This document shows, piece by piece, positions 47,847-56,683 of a DNA stretch of 64,000 bases. Below the pieces are notes generated by a model. The model did no database searches. It was not told the DNA's origin and saw only the letters and a list, made by a program, of their open reading frames with translations. Position 1 is the stretch's first letter; each line of letters begins with the position of its first letter. The translations under genes were made by a program, and so were the position numbers. The DNA is from Olivibacter sp. XZL3 (GTDB lineage: Bacteria; Bacteroidota; Bacteroidia; Sphingobacteriales; Sphingobacteriaceae): the NCBI RefSeq assembly GCF_004368405.1, contig NZ_SBJH01000041.1, positions 48,073 through 112,072 on the forward strand, given 5' to 3'.

Positions 47847-48119
47847 AGATTTAAATTAGTTAAGATAATGGTTAAAAAATGCGTTAACGTGTTATGATAA
47901 TCGAATGCAAAAAATATCAAATGAATGGTTAAAAGTAATTGTTTTAAAACTAACGACAGAAGCAAAGATCAAAAAATTCATGAAAATATCATAAAAAGCG
48001 AAAACAGCGAAAGCTTTTAACTTTTATGTTACTAAATCGGGAATTTGTTTAATAAAAAACTACTTTTGCAAAAAAAGGCACTTGGGGTCCTATGTGTCCA
48101 TAGCGGATAGACAGAACAG

Positions 48120-48884
48120 ATGATTTCTAAGAAAATAGACCAAAAGCTTATTCAGCTAGGTGATTTACACCATTTTATCATGCGATTCTTCAAGGAGTTA
48201 TTTATGCCGCCTTATGAATTTAAGGAGATCATAAATCAATGCTACGAGATCGGCGTCAAGTCTTTACCTTTAATCTCTTTAACGGGTTTTATTACCGGTA
48301 TTGTATTTACGAACCAGTCGCGGCCTTCCCTGGAGGATTTTGGAGCGACGGCCATGTTGCCCTCACTCATCGCGATTGCAATCGTTCGGGCACTTGCCCC
48401 GTTGGTAACGGCTTTAATTGCTGCCGGAAAGGTGGGGTCTAATATCGGGGCTGAATTGGGGTCGATGAAAGTGACTGAGCAAATTGACGCCATGGAGGTG
48501 TCGGGAACCAATCCGTTTAAATTTTTGGTGGTCAGTAGGGTCTTAGCAACAACGGTCATGATTCCGATTTTAAGCTGCTACACCGGATTTGTCGGTTTAA
48601 TGGGCTCTTTTCTTAACGTATACCAGCACGAATCGGTCAGCTTTATAAGCTTTTTTGATCAAGTGTTCGAAACAGTGACCTTCCTCGATATCTTTCAGGC
48701 AATTATAAAAGCCGCCTTTTTCGGTTTTACTATCGGTATTGTAGGTTGTTATCAGGGATATAACTCTTCTAAAGGAACAGAAGGTGTCGGTAAAGCGGCC
48801 AATGCCGCCGTTGTTGCCTCTATGTTTCTTATTTTCATTGAAGAGCAGTTGGTTGTTATGATTGTTCAAGCCATACGAGGATAA
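48120..48884 (+). CDS. mlaE: ABC transporter permease, MlaE family
   Basis: A 254-residue membrane protein with about five helices and the MlaE pattern (GVKSLPLISLTGFITGIVF, AELGSMKVTEQIDAMEVSGTNPF). It is the channel part of a lipid-moving ABC system at the inner membrane. TACTTTTG at 48061-48068 may be the -7 element. The next gene starts 2 bases after it. Confidence 0.92.
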   Translation: MISKKIDQKLIQLGDLHHFIMRFFKELFMPPYEFKEIINQCYEIGVKSLPLISLTGFITGIVFTNQSRPSLEDFGATAMLPSLIAIAIVRALAPLVTALIAAGKVGSNIGAELGSMKVTEQIDAMEVSGTNPFKFLVVSRVLATTVMIPILSCYTGFVGLMGSFLNVYQHESVSFISFFDQVFETVTFLDIFQAIIKAAFFGFTIGIVGCYQGYNSSKGTEGVGKAANAAVVASMFLIFIEEQLVVMIVQAIRG

Positions 48885-48886
48885 AG

Positions 48887-49660
48887 ATGGAAAAACAGCT
48901 ATCGCATATTAATTATCAGAACCCGGTTATCAATATAGTGGGGCTTCGTAAATCTTTCGGCGATCTGCATATATTAAGAGGTGTGGATTTAAAGCTGTTC
49001 GAGGGGGAGAACTTGGTGGTTTTGGGCCGTTCCGGTACCGGTAAATCGGTTTTGATCAAGATTGTGTCTGGCTTGTTGTCGGCAGACGAAGGAAGCGTCA
49101 ATGTACTAGGGCAAGAAGTGGGCGATCTGGATGAAAAGGCTTTAATGTCCTTACGATTGAGAATCGGATTTTCTTTTCAGAATAGTGCGTTATATGATAG
49201 CATGACCGTACGTGAAAACCTCGAATTTCCGCTGGTGAGGAATAAGCGGTCGTTAACGCGGACCGAAATCGATCGGGAAGTACATGAAGTATTGGATTCA
49301 GTCGGTTTATTACAAGCTTTAAATCAAATGCCTTCCGAATTATCGGGCGGACAACGGAAACGTATAGGAATCGCCAGGACACTAATATTACGGCCGGATA
49401 TTATGCTATACGATGAGCCAACGGCCGGTTTAGATCCCATTACATGTACTGAGATCAATAATTTGATTAACGAAGTTCAACAGATATATAAAACATCTTC
49501 CATTATCATCACGCACGATCTTACCTGTGCCAAGGAGGTAGGCGACCGTATCGTGATGTTGTTGGATGGCAAGTTCGAAAGACAGGGTAGGTTCAACGAT
49601 ATTTTCGATTCAGATGACGCTCGTGTCAAGGCATTTTATGATTATAACTTTATTGCATAG
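48887..49660 (+). CDS. mlaF: ABC transporter ATP-binding protein, MlaF family
   Basis: A 257-residue ATPase with Walker A GRSGTGKSV, signature LSGGQRKRIG and Walker B IMLYDEPTAGLDP. It powers the MlaE permease. The tail (DDARVKAFYDYNF) is typical of MlaF. It follows mlaE by 2 bases and precedes mlaD by 3. Confidence 0.94.
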   Translation: MEKQLSHINYQNPVINIVGLRKSFGDLHILRGVDLKLFEGENLVVLGRSGTGKSVLIKIVSGLLSADEGSVNVLGQEVGDLDEKALMSLRLRIGFSFQNSALYDSMTVRENLEFPLVRNKRSLTRTEIDREVHEVLDSVGLLQALNQMPSELSGGQRKRIGIARTLILRPDIMLYDEPTAGLDPITCTEINNLINEVQQIYKTSSIIITHDLTCAKEVGDRIVMLLDGKFERQGRFNDIFDSDDARVKAFYDYNFIA

Positions 49661-49663
49661 TAT

Positions 49664-50668
49664 ATGGCTAATAATTCAGATAGTAAAAAGTCAGTTATTG
49701 TAGGTTTATTCACCTTATTAGGGATTATATTTTTTGTGTCGGCGATCTTTGTTCTTGGGGGAAACCAGAAGCGCTTTACGAAGACTATCAGTCTTAGGAC
49801 GATCTTGGATAACGCGGGTGGATTAAAAGCGGGTAACAATGTCTTTTTTTCGGGTGTAAAAATTGGGACCATCAAAAAGATTAAATTAGTTGAGAACTCC
49901 CATGTGGAAATTGATTTCAGCATCGAGCAGAAATCGCAAGATTACATTCGAAAGGACGCGGAAGTACGGATAAGTTCCGAAGGTTTTATCGGGAATAAGA
50001 TTATCGTGATTCAAGGCGGGAGCCCTAATGTTGCAGTGGTTGAGGAGGGAGACCTGTTGCAATCGGTAAAAAGTATTGACACGGAGGAGATGATGGCCAC
50101 CTTACAGGTAAACAACCAGAATTTAGTGGCCATTACAAACGACGTGAAAAAGCTAAGCGAAAAAATCGCCAGTGGGGAAGGTACAATTGGCGCCATCTTA
50201 ACAGATTCCACCATGGCTTTGCAAGTAAAAGCGATTATGGCTAGTTTGACGCAGACAGCGAGCAATACAGCAAAGGTGTCAAGTGCGTTAAATGCTTTTA
50301 CCACCAAACTCAATACGAAAGGCTCCCTGGCCAATGAAATTTTAACGGATACCAGCGTTTATAAAAGTCTACGTAGCTCTGCTGCCCAGCTGCAGGGAAT
50401 TACACAAAGTGCAACTGCTTTAACTGAAAACCTGGCCAGTGCAAGTGAAAAGATGAACAGCAAGGATAATACGTTGGGCGCACTTTTAAATGATGAAGAG
50501 ATGGCGGTTACGATGAAACAGACCATGTGCAACCTGGAAGAGAGTACCGACAAATTAAATCAAAACATGGAAGCTCTTCAGCATAATTTCTTATTTAGGG
50601 GCTTCTTTAAAAAGCAAGCGAAGGAAAAAGAAAAAGAAGCAAAAGCAGCTGCGGAAGAAAGTAAATAG
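49664..50668 (+). CDS. mlaD: MCE-domain lipid-binding protein, MlaD family
   Basis: A 334-residue protein with one N-terminal membrane helix (about 13-30), an MCE domain (about 37-115, LDNAGGLKAGNNVFFSGVKIG) and a long helical tail, then a lysine/glutamate-rich C-terminus. It forms a ring in the periplasm that carries phospholipids. No mlaC or mlaB gene follows, as is common in Bacteroidota. It converges with the BrkB gene. Confidence 0.9.
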   Translation: MANNSDSKKSVIVGLFTLLGIIFFVSAIFVLGGNQKRFTKTISLRTILDNAGGLKAGNNVFFSGVKIGTIKKIKLVENSHVEIDFSIEQKSQDYIRKDAEVRISSEGFIGNKIIVIQGGSPNVAVVEEGDLLQSVKSIDTEEMMATLQVNNQNLVAITNDVKKLSEKIASGEGTIGAILTDSTMALQVKAIMASLTQTASNTAKVSSALNAFTTKLNTKGSLANEILTDTSVYKSLRSSAAQLQGITQSATALTENLASASEKMNSKDNTLGALLNDEEMAVTMKQTMCNLEESTDKLNQNMEALQHNFLFRGFFKKQAKEKEKEAKAAAEESK

Positions 50669-50684
50669 AAGGGATTTTGGTGTT

Positions 50685-51689
50685 TTACTCTGAGTCGCTG
50701 TGCTTGAATTTATTTTGGCCTTTCACCTCGGTTTTAAAGCTGTTAAATCGGGGTTTTACTATTTTAATACTTTGTTTGGACAAAGCGATGCTGGCATTGA
50801 GTTCAAAGCCGATCAGTAAAATAAGCGAGTTTAAGTATAGCCAAACCATAATAACAATCAGTGTACCGATAGAGCCGTAAAGCTTGTTATATGTGTTAAA
50901 GTTGTTGATATAAAAAGCGAATCCCCAAAATGTAAGCGCGGCCAATATCGTGGCTAAAGTAGCTCCGGGACTAAAGAAGCTCCACCTTTTCGACGAAGAC
51001 GGACCATATTTATAAAGGATACTGAGCGTGAAGAAATATATACTCAGCAATATAATCCAACGGGTAACTCCTATGAGCCATGACCAAAATCCGCCTGTAA
51101 TCTCGATGGTGTTTTTCAAATGATTGATAACAAAAGAGGCCATTGTAACGATGCCCATTCCTATGGTTAAAGCCATTATAATCATAATGGTTAAGGTAAG
51201 TGCAACGATTCGTTGTTTGACAAAGCTTCTGCTTTCCAGTACCAGAGACGATTTATTGAATGCCCGCATCAAGCTGTGAATGCCGTTGGTTGCAAAGATC
51301 ATAGCCATTAAAAAACCGAAGGAAAGCAGCCCGCTATTTTGATTGGTAACGATATCCAATAGCGTCGATTCGATAGTTTTATAGGCGTTTTCGGGTAAAA
51401 TCATCTGCATAAACTCCAGTAATTGTTCCTGAAAATCGTCAATAAAAACTTTAATATAAGGTATCAGGGTGAATAGAAATATGATGCCCGGGAAAATAGC
51501 CAACATAAAGGAGTAGGCTAGGGAAGAAGCTTTGTTCAAGAGCGATTCCCGGATTATTTCCTGAAAGAAAAAGAGACCTACTGTGTACAGCGGTAGCTTT
51601 CCAAAACCAGGTAGCACCACAATTTTGGTCCACTCAATAAAAAGGTAGTAAGGTTTAAAGTTTAGTAGTTTTCGGTGTAACCAATTCAT
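50685..51689 (-). CDS. YihY/BrkB-like membrane protein
   Basis: A 334-residue inner-membrane protein with about six helices matching the YihY/virulence factor BrkB family (SLAYSFMLAIFPGIIFLFTLIPY). Its exact role is unknown. Its start overlaps the thioesterase stop by ATGA, indicating coupled translation. Confidence 0.88.
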   Translation of the reverse strand: MNWLHRKLLNFKPYYLFIEWTKIVVLPGFGKLPLYTVGLFFFQEIIRESLLNKASSLAYSFMLAIFPGIIFLFTLIPYIKVFIDDFQEQLLEFMQMILPENAYKTIESTLLDIVTNQNSGLLSFGFLMAMIFATNGIHSLMRAFNKSSLVLESRSFVKQRIVALTLTIMIIMALTIGMGIVTMASFVINHLKNTIEITGGFWSWLIGVTRWIILLSIYFFTLSILYKYGPSSSKRWSFFSPGATLATILAALTFWGFAFYINNFNTYNKLYGSIGTLIVIMVWLYLNSLILLIGFELNASIALSKQSIKIVKPRFNSFKTEVKGQNKFKHSDSE

Positions 51690-52102
51690 CTGCTCTCCTC
51701 AAAATGTGGCGCCAATCGGTTCAGGAAATCTTGTGGAGGAAAACAGGGTTTATTTTTGTCCATGTCAATAAACACAAGCGTTGTGGCTCCAATATTGATC
51801 AATTCCTTTTTTTCATTAAACAGCTCGTAGTCGAATTTCATTCGTAATGAGGGCATATTGCGAATGGATACTTTTATGGTGAGCAAGTCGTCATACTTCG
51901 CCGGTTTAACGTATTTACAGGTCAAGTCTAACACGGGCATCATAATTCTGCCTGCTTCCATCTCTTTATAAGAGGTTCCCAAACTGCGGAGCATTTCTAC
52001 CCGTGCCACTTCATAATACGCCGCATAATTACCATAATAAACATAGCCCATTTGATCGGTTTCACTGTATCTGACTCTAACCTGGGTTTCGAATGTAAGC
52101 AT
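51686..52102 (-). CDS. acyl-CoA thioesterase, hot-dog fold (4-hydroxybenzoyl-CoA type)
   Basis: A 138-residue protein with the hot-dog motif RYSETDQMGYVYYGNYAAYYEVAR near residue 9; the Asp is the catalytic residue. The ATG at 52102 is chosen because its stop/start overlap with mltG (TAATG) is exact and because the family starts there; the longer frame to 52216 runs into mltG. It hydrolyses acyl-CoA. Such genes in Tol-Pal-type operons suggest a link with the envelope, which the neighbours support. Confidence 0.88.
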   Translation of the reverse strand: MLTFETQVRVRYSETDQMGYVYYGNYAAYYEVARVEMLRSLGTSYKEMEAGRIMMPVLDLTCKYVKPAKYDDLLTIKVSIRNMPSLRMKFDYELFNEKKELINIGATTLVFIDMDKNKPCFPPQDFLNRLAPHFEESR

Positions 52103-53160
52103 TATCTTTTGATATTTCGTTCGTTTAAAGCTTGTTGAAATTTCCTTGCGTTCACTAAATGTTCTGCCTGATTCGTTGAAAAATTGTGATAGCCCGAAAA
52201 GTCTTCTTTCGCGCACATATAAATATAATTGTGCTTCTGATAATTTAAAACCGCGTCAATAGCGGCAATACTAGGCATCATAATCGGCCCCGGAGGTAAG
52301 CCCTTATAAATATACGTGTTATAAGGCGAGTTTGTGCGCAAATGCCTGTTCAATACCCGCCGAATGGTGAAGTCGTTGGTGGCGAATATTACGGTAGGAT
52401 CTGCTTGCAATAAGATTCCCTTTTGTAACCGATTGATATACAATCCCGCTATTTTCGGCATTTCGTCGGTATGTAAAGCTTCGCCTTTTACAATAGATGC
52501 CAATATGCTTACCTGAATAGGGCTTAAATTGATGGTGCTTGCTTTCTTTTTACGTTCCTCTGTCCAAAATTTATCGTATTCAGTATGCATTCGGTCGAAG
52601 AAGTCAGTAGCGGAGACATTCCAATACAGTTCATACGTATTTGGAATAAACATCGTGAAAAAGTTATCCGTATTGAAACCGTATTTAGTCGCGAGGGTAT
52701 CACTGTTCAATAATCCCATCAGTGTTGACGAATCCGGTTCAATCTGCGTAGCCAGATAACCTGCAAACTGGTCTTTTAGTCGGATGTTCTGAAAACGAAG
52801 CTTAACAGGCTCCTGAAATCCGCCTCCAAGCATGTTGATCAAAGAACGGTTGTTCATGCCTTTTTCAAGCTTATATTTTCCCGGTTTGATACGAGCGGGG
52901 TATTCCATTTTCTCGGCAGCCCACCGAAAACTGGCGGTGTCAGAGACAATATTCTTCTCTCCCAGCTCTTCCATCAGGTCTTCAAAGTTCGATGCCGTTT
53001 TGACGTACAGGTACTCTTCGGTATCGGTCACATTAGGAGCAAAATACCTTCTATAATATGTGTAAGCAATGACACTACCAATTAATAATGCAACCACTAC
53101 AATGACACTAATTATCCGCTTGCCTATCGATTTTTTCTTTGGTGTAGGAACTGTCTCCAT
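52102..53160 (-). CDS. mltG: endolytic murein transglycosylase MltG
   Basis: A 352-residue protein with an N-terminal membrane helix (about 16-32) and the YceG/MltG domain. The active-site Glu lies in SIVKGEALHTDEM (about 218), with the typical LQADPTVIFA following. It cuts nascent glycan strands to end their growth. It follows the PASTA gene by 25 bases and overlaps the next gene by one base. Confidence 0.93.
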   Translation of the reverse strand: METVPTPKKKSIGKRIISVIVVVALLIGSVIAYTYYRRYFAPNVTDTEEYLYVKTASNFEDLMEELGEKNIVSDTASFRWAAEKMEYPARIKPGKYKLEKGMNNRSLINMLGGGFQEPVKLRFQNIRLKDQFAGYLATQIEPDSSTLMGLLNSDTLATKYGFNTDNFFTMFIPNTYELYWNVSATDFFDRMHTEYDKFWTEERKKKASTINLSPIQVSILASIVKGEALHTDEMPKIAGLYINRLQKGILLQADPTVIFATNDFTIRRVLNRHLRTNSPYNTYIYKGLPPGPIMMPSIAAIDAVLNYQKHNYIYMCAKEDFSGYHNFSTNQAEHLVNARKFQQALNERNIKR

Positions 53161-53185
53161 TACGCGATATTTATCAATTAGATGG

Positions 53186-53950
53186 TTAATTGCTCAAAGC
53201 TAAATTTACGGGTGTGCCGATGCTCACTTTTTTCATGTTCGCGGTATCCGCTTCGGGCGTTTGGCTAATTACGCGGGCGCTTGCACTATCCACAATAGGG
53301 CCCATATAGTTGACCGTACCTAGTGTTAACGAGGCGCCCTTAAGTGAGAAGATGGCCTCATCAAGTGTATATCCAGTTAAATCCGGAATAGCGACTTCAC
53401 TTTCGCCCATGCCATTTCCGAGTACTAAGTCGATTTTACTGCCTTTTGGGATCGGTTGCCCTGCATTAATTTTTTGTCCGGCATACTTCACGTCCAATAC
53501 GCGGTCGCGCGCTATATCCGGTATATAAATAGTATCTCCCAGTTTTAGTCCATAATTATTTAAGGTTGAAACCGCTTCTAAGAGTGCCATCTCCGTTAAG
53601 TTCGGCAGCTGTACTTCGGGGGCGTTCTTCGTAATGATTGTCAAATACAGCGTCCGATTCAATTTAACCTTGGTGCCCGGATCGGGATCCTGTTCAATGA
53701 CTAAGCCCGGTTGCTTATCCGCTTGATAAACAGAATCCACTTGATATCTGAAGCCTTGTGCTTCCAATTTCTGAATCGCATTTTCGATACCAATTCCTTT
53801 TAGGGTAGGAACTTCTATTGACTCTCCGTGACGGGTATAAAATCTTAAACTATAGAAAAGTAAGAGAAGAAAGACGATACCGGATATGATAGCGATGATC
53901 AGGTTCTTTCTGAATGTTTGGGTCCTTAAGTACTGAAAAAGTTTGCTCAT
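53186..53950 (-). CDS. PASTA-domain protein
   Basis: A 254-residue protein with a short cytoplasmic tail, one membrane helix (about 17-38) and three PASTA domains (about 43-108, 112-184, 189-254). No kinase or transpeptidase domain is attached, so it may sense muropeptides or hold septal enzymes. It opens the operon with mltG, the thioesterase and brkB, and lies beside the divergent ddl. Confidence 0.9.
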   Translation of the reverse strand: MSKLFQYLRTQTFRKNLIIAIISGIVFLLLLFYSLRFYTRHGESIEVPTLKGIGIENAIQKLEAQGFRYQVDSVYQADKQPGLVIEQDPDPGTKVKLNRTLYLTIITKNAPEVQLPNLTEMALLEAVSTLNNYGLKLGDTIYIPDIARDRVLDVKYAGQKINAGQPIPKGSKIDLVLGNGMGESEVAIPDLTGYTLDEAIFSLKGASLTLGTVNYMGPIVDSASARVISQTPEADTANMKKVSIGTPVNLALSN

Positions 53951-54043
53951 CTAAGACGTCCTCGTTGAAGTTTTTGCTTTATTCTAAACGTAAAAAGTAT
54001 GCCAATTCGTTTAAGATGATGAATAAAGATAACAATATTCAAT

Positions 54044-54051
54044 TATCTTTG
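54044..54051 (+). promoter_or_regulatory. -7 element upstream of ddl
   Basis: TATCTTTG lies 21 bases before the ddl start codon. No TTTG was found at 19-21 bases before it, so the promoter call is weak. Confidence 0.4.
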
Positions 54052-54071
54052 CTTGTATACTTTACTAATAT

Positions 54072-55070
54072 ATGAACGCAAAAATAGCATTAATTACCGG
54101 TGGATTTACGGGCGAAATCGAAATTTCCTTAAAAAGTGCGGCTTTCGTTGAGCATAAACTCCGAGCAAGTCACTATGACGTTTATAAAATTATCTTGACA
54201 CCGCAGAGTTGGTATTACGTTGACGACGCAGGGATTAAATACGAAGTAAACCGTAATGATTTTACGCTGCCGCTAAAAGAGGGGATCATTAAGTTCGATT
54301 TGGCGTTTATTATGATACATGGTTCGCCCGGAGAGGACGGAAGGCTGCAAGGATATTTGGATATGATTGGGTTGAAATACACTTCCTGTGATACGTTGAC
54401 ATCTGCTTTGACGATGAATAAAGCCTATACCAAATCTTTGTTACAGGGAATCGACGATTTGTATTTGGCTCAGTCGGTATGTTTTTCTCCTGACCGCAGG
54501 AACGGAGCGGAAACAGCTATAAAAAGTAAGCTCAGACTTCCCTATTTTGTAAAACCAAATGGGGGCGGAAGCAGTATAGGAATGACCAAGGTAAAGGAAC
54601 TGGCAGAGCTTTCGGAAGCGATAGATCGGGCATTTAATACCGAAAATTCGACGAAGCAGGTGCTAGTGGAAGAGTTCATCGCTGGAAGGGAATTTTCTGT
54701 CGGTATTTACAATAGTAAAGAAGGCTTGAAGGTGCTTCCTGCAACGGAAGTAATTACTACGCGCGAATTTTTCGATTTTGAAGCAAAGTATATTCCCGGT
54801 CTCACGAACGAAGTCACCCCAGCCGACTTGACGGGTGAGCAACGCGAACGAGTAGAGCGATTGGTAAAGGATGCGTATATCAAGTTGAATTGTAAAGGAC
54901 TTGTACGAATAGATTTTTTCTTGGAAAAGGAGACAGACAGATTTTATTTCATCGAAGTCAATACGATTCCGGGGCAAACCGAAACCAGCTTTATACCACA
55001 ACAGGTACGGGCAGCTGGGTTAGAAGAGGGCGCGTTTTATGCGGAACTTATAGAGCAAGCGCTCGCTTGA
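54072..55070 (+). CDS. ddl: D-alanine--D-alanine ligase
   Basis: A 332-residue ATP-grasp enzyme that makes the D-Ala-D-Ala end of the peptidoglycan stem. Motifs: MIHGSPGEDGRLQGYLD (about 78), the ATP-binding loop FVKPNGGGSSIGMTKV (about 161) and late FIEVNTIPGQTETS with the metal ligands. Full length. It shares its upstream region with the divergent PASTA operon. Confidence 0.95.
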   Translation: MNAKIALITGGFTGEIEISLKSAAFVEHKLRASHYDVYKIILTPQSWYYVDDAGIKYEVNRNDFTLPLKEGIIKFDLAFIMIHGSPGEDGRLQGYLDMIGLKYTSCDTLTSALTMNKAYTKSLLQGIDDLYLAQSVCFSPDRRNGAETAIKSKLRLPYFVKPNGGGSSIGMTKVKELAELSEAIDRAFNTENSTKQVLVEEFIAGREFSVGIYNSKEGLKVLPATEVITTREFFDFEAKYIPGLTNEVTPADLTGEQRERVERLVKDAYIKLNCKGLVRIDFFLEKETDRFYFIEVNTIPGQTETSFIPQQVRAAGLEEGAFYAELIEQALA

Positions 55071-55170
55071 TTTCTCTGTTCGGATAACGATCGATTCGTT
55101 GCATGAAACATCGGATCAATCATTATCATCCGAGCGGTAATTTCGCTCGCTTTAAGCCTCTTTTTACTTG

Positions 55171-55199
55171 TTTAGCTAGCTGAGCATCAGCTAGCTAAA
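55171..55199. repeat. perfect 13-bp hairpin between ddl and the thioesterase gene
   Basis: Arms 55171-55183 and 55187-55199 are exact reverse complements with a 3-base loop. It covers the stop codon of the minus-strand thioesterase gene. No T-run follows, so its terminator role is unsure. Confidence 0.6.
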
Positions 55200-55611
55200 T
55201 AGAGTACTTCTCCATCATCTCTTCCGTTATAAATGCCGACCTTCCTGAATTTAGGTCAATCAGCGCATAGTCGAACCACCCGTCGCACGATATTTTCCCT
55301 GAATCTTTAAACTTTATTGCAAATGTTACAACGCAACCCTTGTCTTTCATCTCCTCTATTCCTGTCTCTACGACAAAATGTTGCCCTAACTTTAGCGGAC
55401 GTTTGTAGTTGACATGCGCGGTACGGACTACCCAACCGAAGCCTTGCGCCATAAACTCTTCCATCGTCATGCCATAAAACACCTCCATTTGTTCGTACCT
55501 TGCGGCTAATACATAATCGAAGTACTTGCTATTATGTACATGTTGAAACATGTCTATTTCATCCGGTCTCACCTTAAATTCGCTCTCAAAGCGCGCATAA
55601 TTATTTATCAT
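55195..55611 (-). CDS. acyl-CoA thioesterase
   Basis: A 138-residue hot-dog-fold protein with the 4-hydroxybenzoyl-CoA thioesterase pattern (VRPDEIDMFQHVHNSKYFDYV); the Asp is catalytic. It hydrolyses acyl-CoA in the cytoplasm. It is a second member of the fold in this window but is not closely similar to the one at 51686. It stands alone, in front of the rpsO promoter region. Confidence 0.88.
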   Translation of the reverse strand: MINNYARFESEFKVRPDEIDMFQHVHNSKYFDYVLAARYEQMEVFYGMTMEEFMAQGFGWVVRTAHVNYKRPLKLGQHFVVETGIEEMKDKGCVVTFAIKFKDSGKISCDGWFDYALIDLNSGRSAFITEEMMEKYSI

Positions 55612-55709
55612 TTCTGCTAATATAGAGATTTTTTCGACTTAGCAACCTATTTTGCTGTCTTTCTGTACAATGTTTCATACAGACTTATAAAATAATTTGT
55701 TTGCCGTAC

Positions 55710-55740
55710 TTTGAAAGCAGAGCTAATTGTGTTACCTTTG
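55710..55740 (+). promoter_or_regulatory. promoter for rpsO
   Basis: TTTG at 55710-55713 and TACCTTTG at 55733-55740 with a 19-base spacer, an exact Bacteroidota pattern. The start would be about 40 bases before rpsO. Confidence 0.75.
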
Positions 55741-55785
55741 CAGCCAATTAATAATTTTTTTTAACGCTTTAATATTATTCAGGTA

Positions 55786-56064
55786 ATGTATTTAAGTAAA
55801 GAGTACAAAGAAGGGATTTTTGCAGAGTTTGCAGGAAATGCTCAAAACACCGGTTCAACAGAAGGACAAGTAGCATTATTTACTAAACGTATTGCTCATT
55901 TAACTGAACATTTGAAAAAAAACCGTAAGGACTTTTCCACTCAGTTAGCTTTGCAGAAATTGGTAGGTAAACGTCGTGCCTTATTATCTTATTTATATAA
56001 AAAAGATATCGAAAGATACCGTGCAATTATCAAAGCTTTAGAACTGAGAGATATCATAAAATAA
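55786..56064 (+). CDS. rpsO: 30S ribosomal protein S15
   Basis: A 92-residue ribosomal protein with the S15 pattern: TGSTEGQVALFTKRIAHLTEHLK and KLVGKRRALLSYLYKKD. It binds 16S rRNA and helps assemble the small subunit. It has its own promoter and terminator; pnp is not adjacent, unlike the common rpsO-pnp order. Confidence 0.97.
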   Translation: MYLSKEYKEGIFAEFAGNAQNTGSTEGQVALFTKRIAHLTEHLKKNRKDFSTQLALQKLVGKRRALLSYLYKKDIERYRAIIKALELRDIIK

Positions 56065-56085
56065 CTTTTAGTTTAAAAGAACAAG

Positions 56086-56126
56086 AAGAAAGCCGTTACG
56101 TTTTGTGTAATGGCTTTCTTGTTTTT
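56086..56126 (+). terminator. terminator of rpsO
   Basis: A 14-bp stem with one G-T pair (56086-56099 with 56107-56120), a 7-base loop and a T-run. Confidence 0.9.
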
Positions 56127-56219
56127 AACCGTTAGCAGGCCGTCGCAATTTTAAATGTCTGATTCCTGCTCTCTTTTTCTTCCTTTTGAAGCGTGTATCA
56201 AATGCGGTAAGGCGTCAGG

Positions 56220-56411
56220 TTACTGCGCTTCCTTAAAATCTGTAAACTTCCACATGCCTTCTTCATCTTGCTCATAAGAAACGCTATATTTTTTTTCGCC
56301 AATCTCGATCTCAAAAGAAAAAGGACTACCTTTTGATAGTTCTGGTTTGTGTTGATTGAGCTTTACATCGGCAATTTCCTGAATTTGTTCTTTGCTATAT
56401 ACTTGGTCCAT
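56220..56411 (-). CDS. small conserved-looking protein, unknown
   Basis: A 63-residue protein with a helical start (YSKEQIQEIADVKLNQHK) and a beta-like acidic end (FEIEIGEKKYSVSYEQDEEG). No signal or membrane segment. An A-rich stretch stands before the ATG. I recognise no domain, but composition and neighbour spacing look like a real gene. Confidence 0.55.
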   Translation of the reverse strand: MDQVYSKEQIQEIADVKLNQHKPELSKGSPFSFEIEIGEKKYSVSYEQDEEGMWKFTDFKEAQ

Positions 56412-56617
56412 ATCTGCTTTGATTTAAAAGTAATACAATAAAGCAACAATTTTCTGCCTGCTATGTTGTTTTTTTTTCAAAAAAGGTGCTTGCTTGCCTT
56501 CATCTGAAGGGGCAGGCCGACATAGATGATGCCAATGGCGTAAAGCCAACCGTACCTTGCAAGGCAACAAAATCCACTAGCCTTGTTAATACATTGTTAA
56601 ATCCATGTTTAAGCCTG

Positions 56618-56646
56618 TTGACTTGCTCACCTCTTCGATATCTTTG
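56618..56646 (+). promoter_or_regulatory. promoter for the S41 peptidase gene
   Basis: TTG at 56618-56620 and TATCTTTG at 56639-56646 with an 18-base spacer. Confidence 0.5.
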
Positions 56647-56683
56647 CGACACTGTTTTAGTGATTTACCTTTAATTTCTGACC

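Noticed and set aside
56486..56674. 62-residue plus-strand ORF in the gap before the S41 gene
   Set aside because: It covers the predicted promoter of that gene and does not look like a protein.
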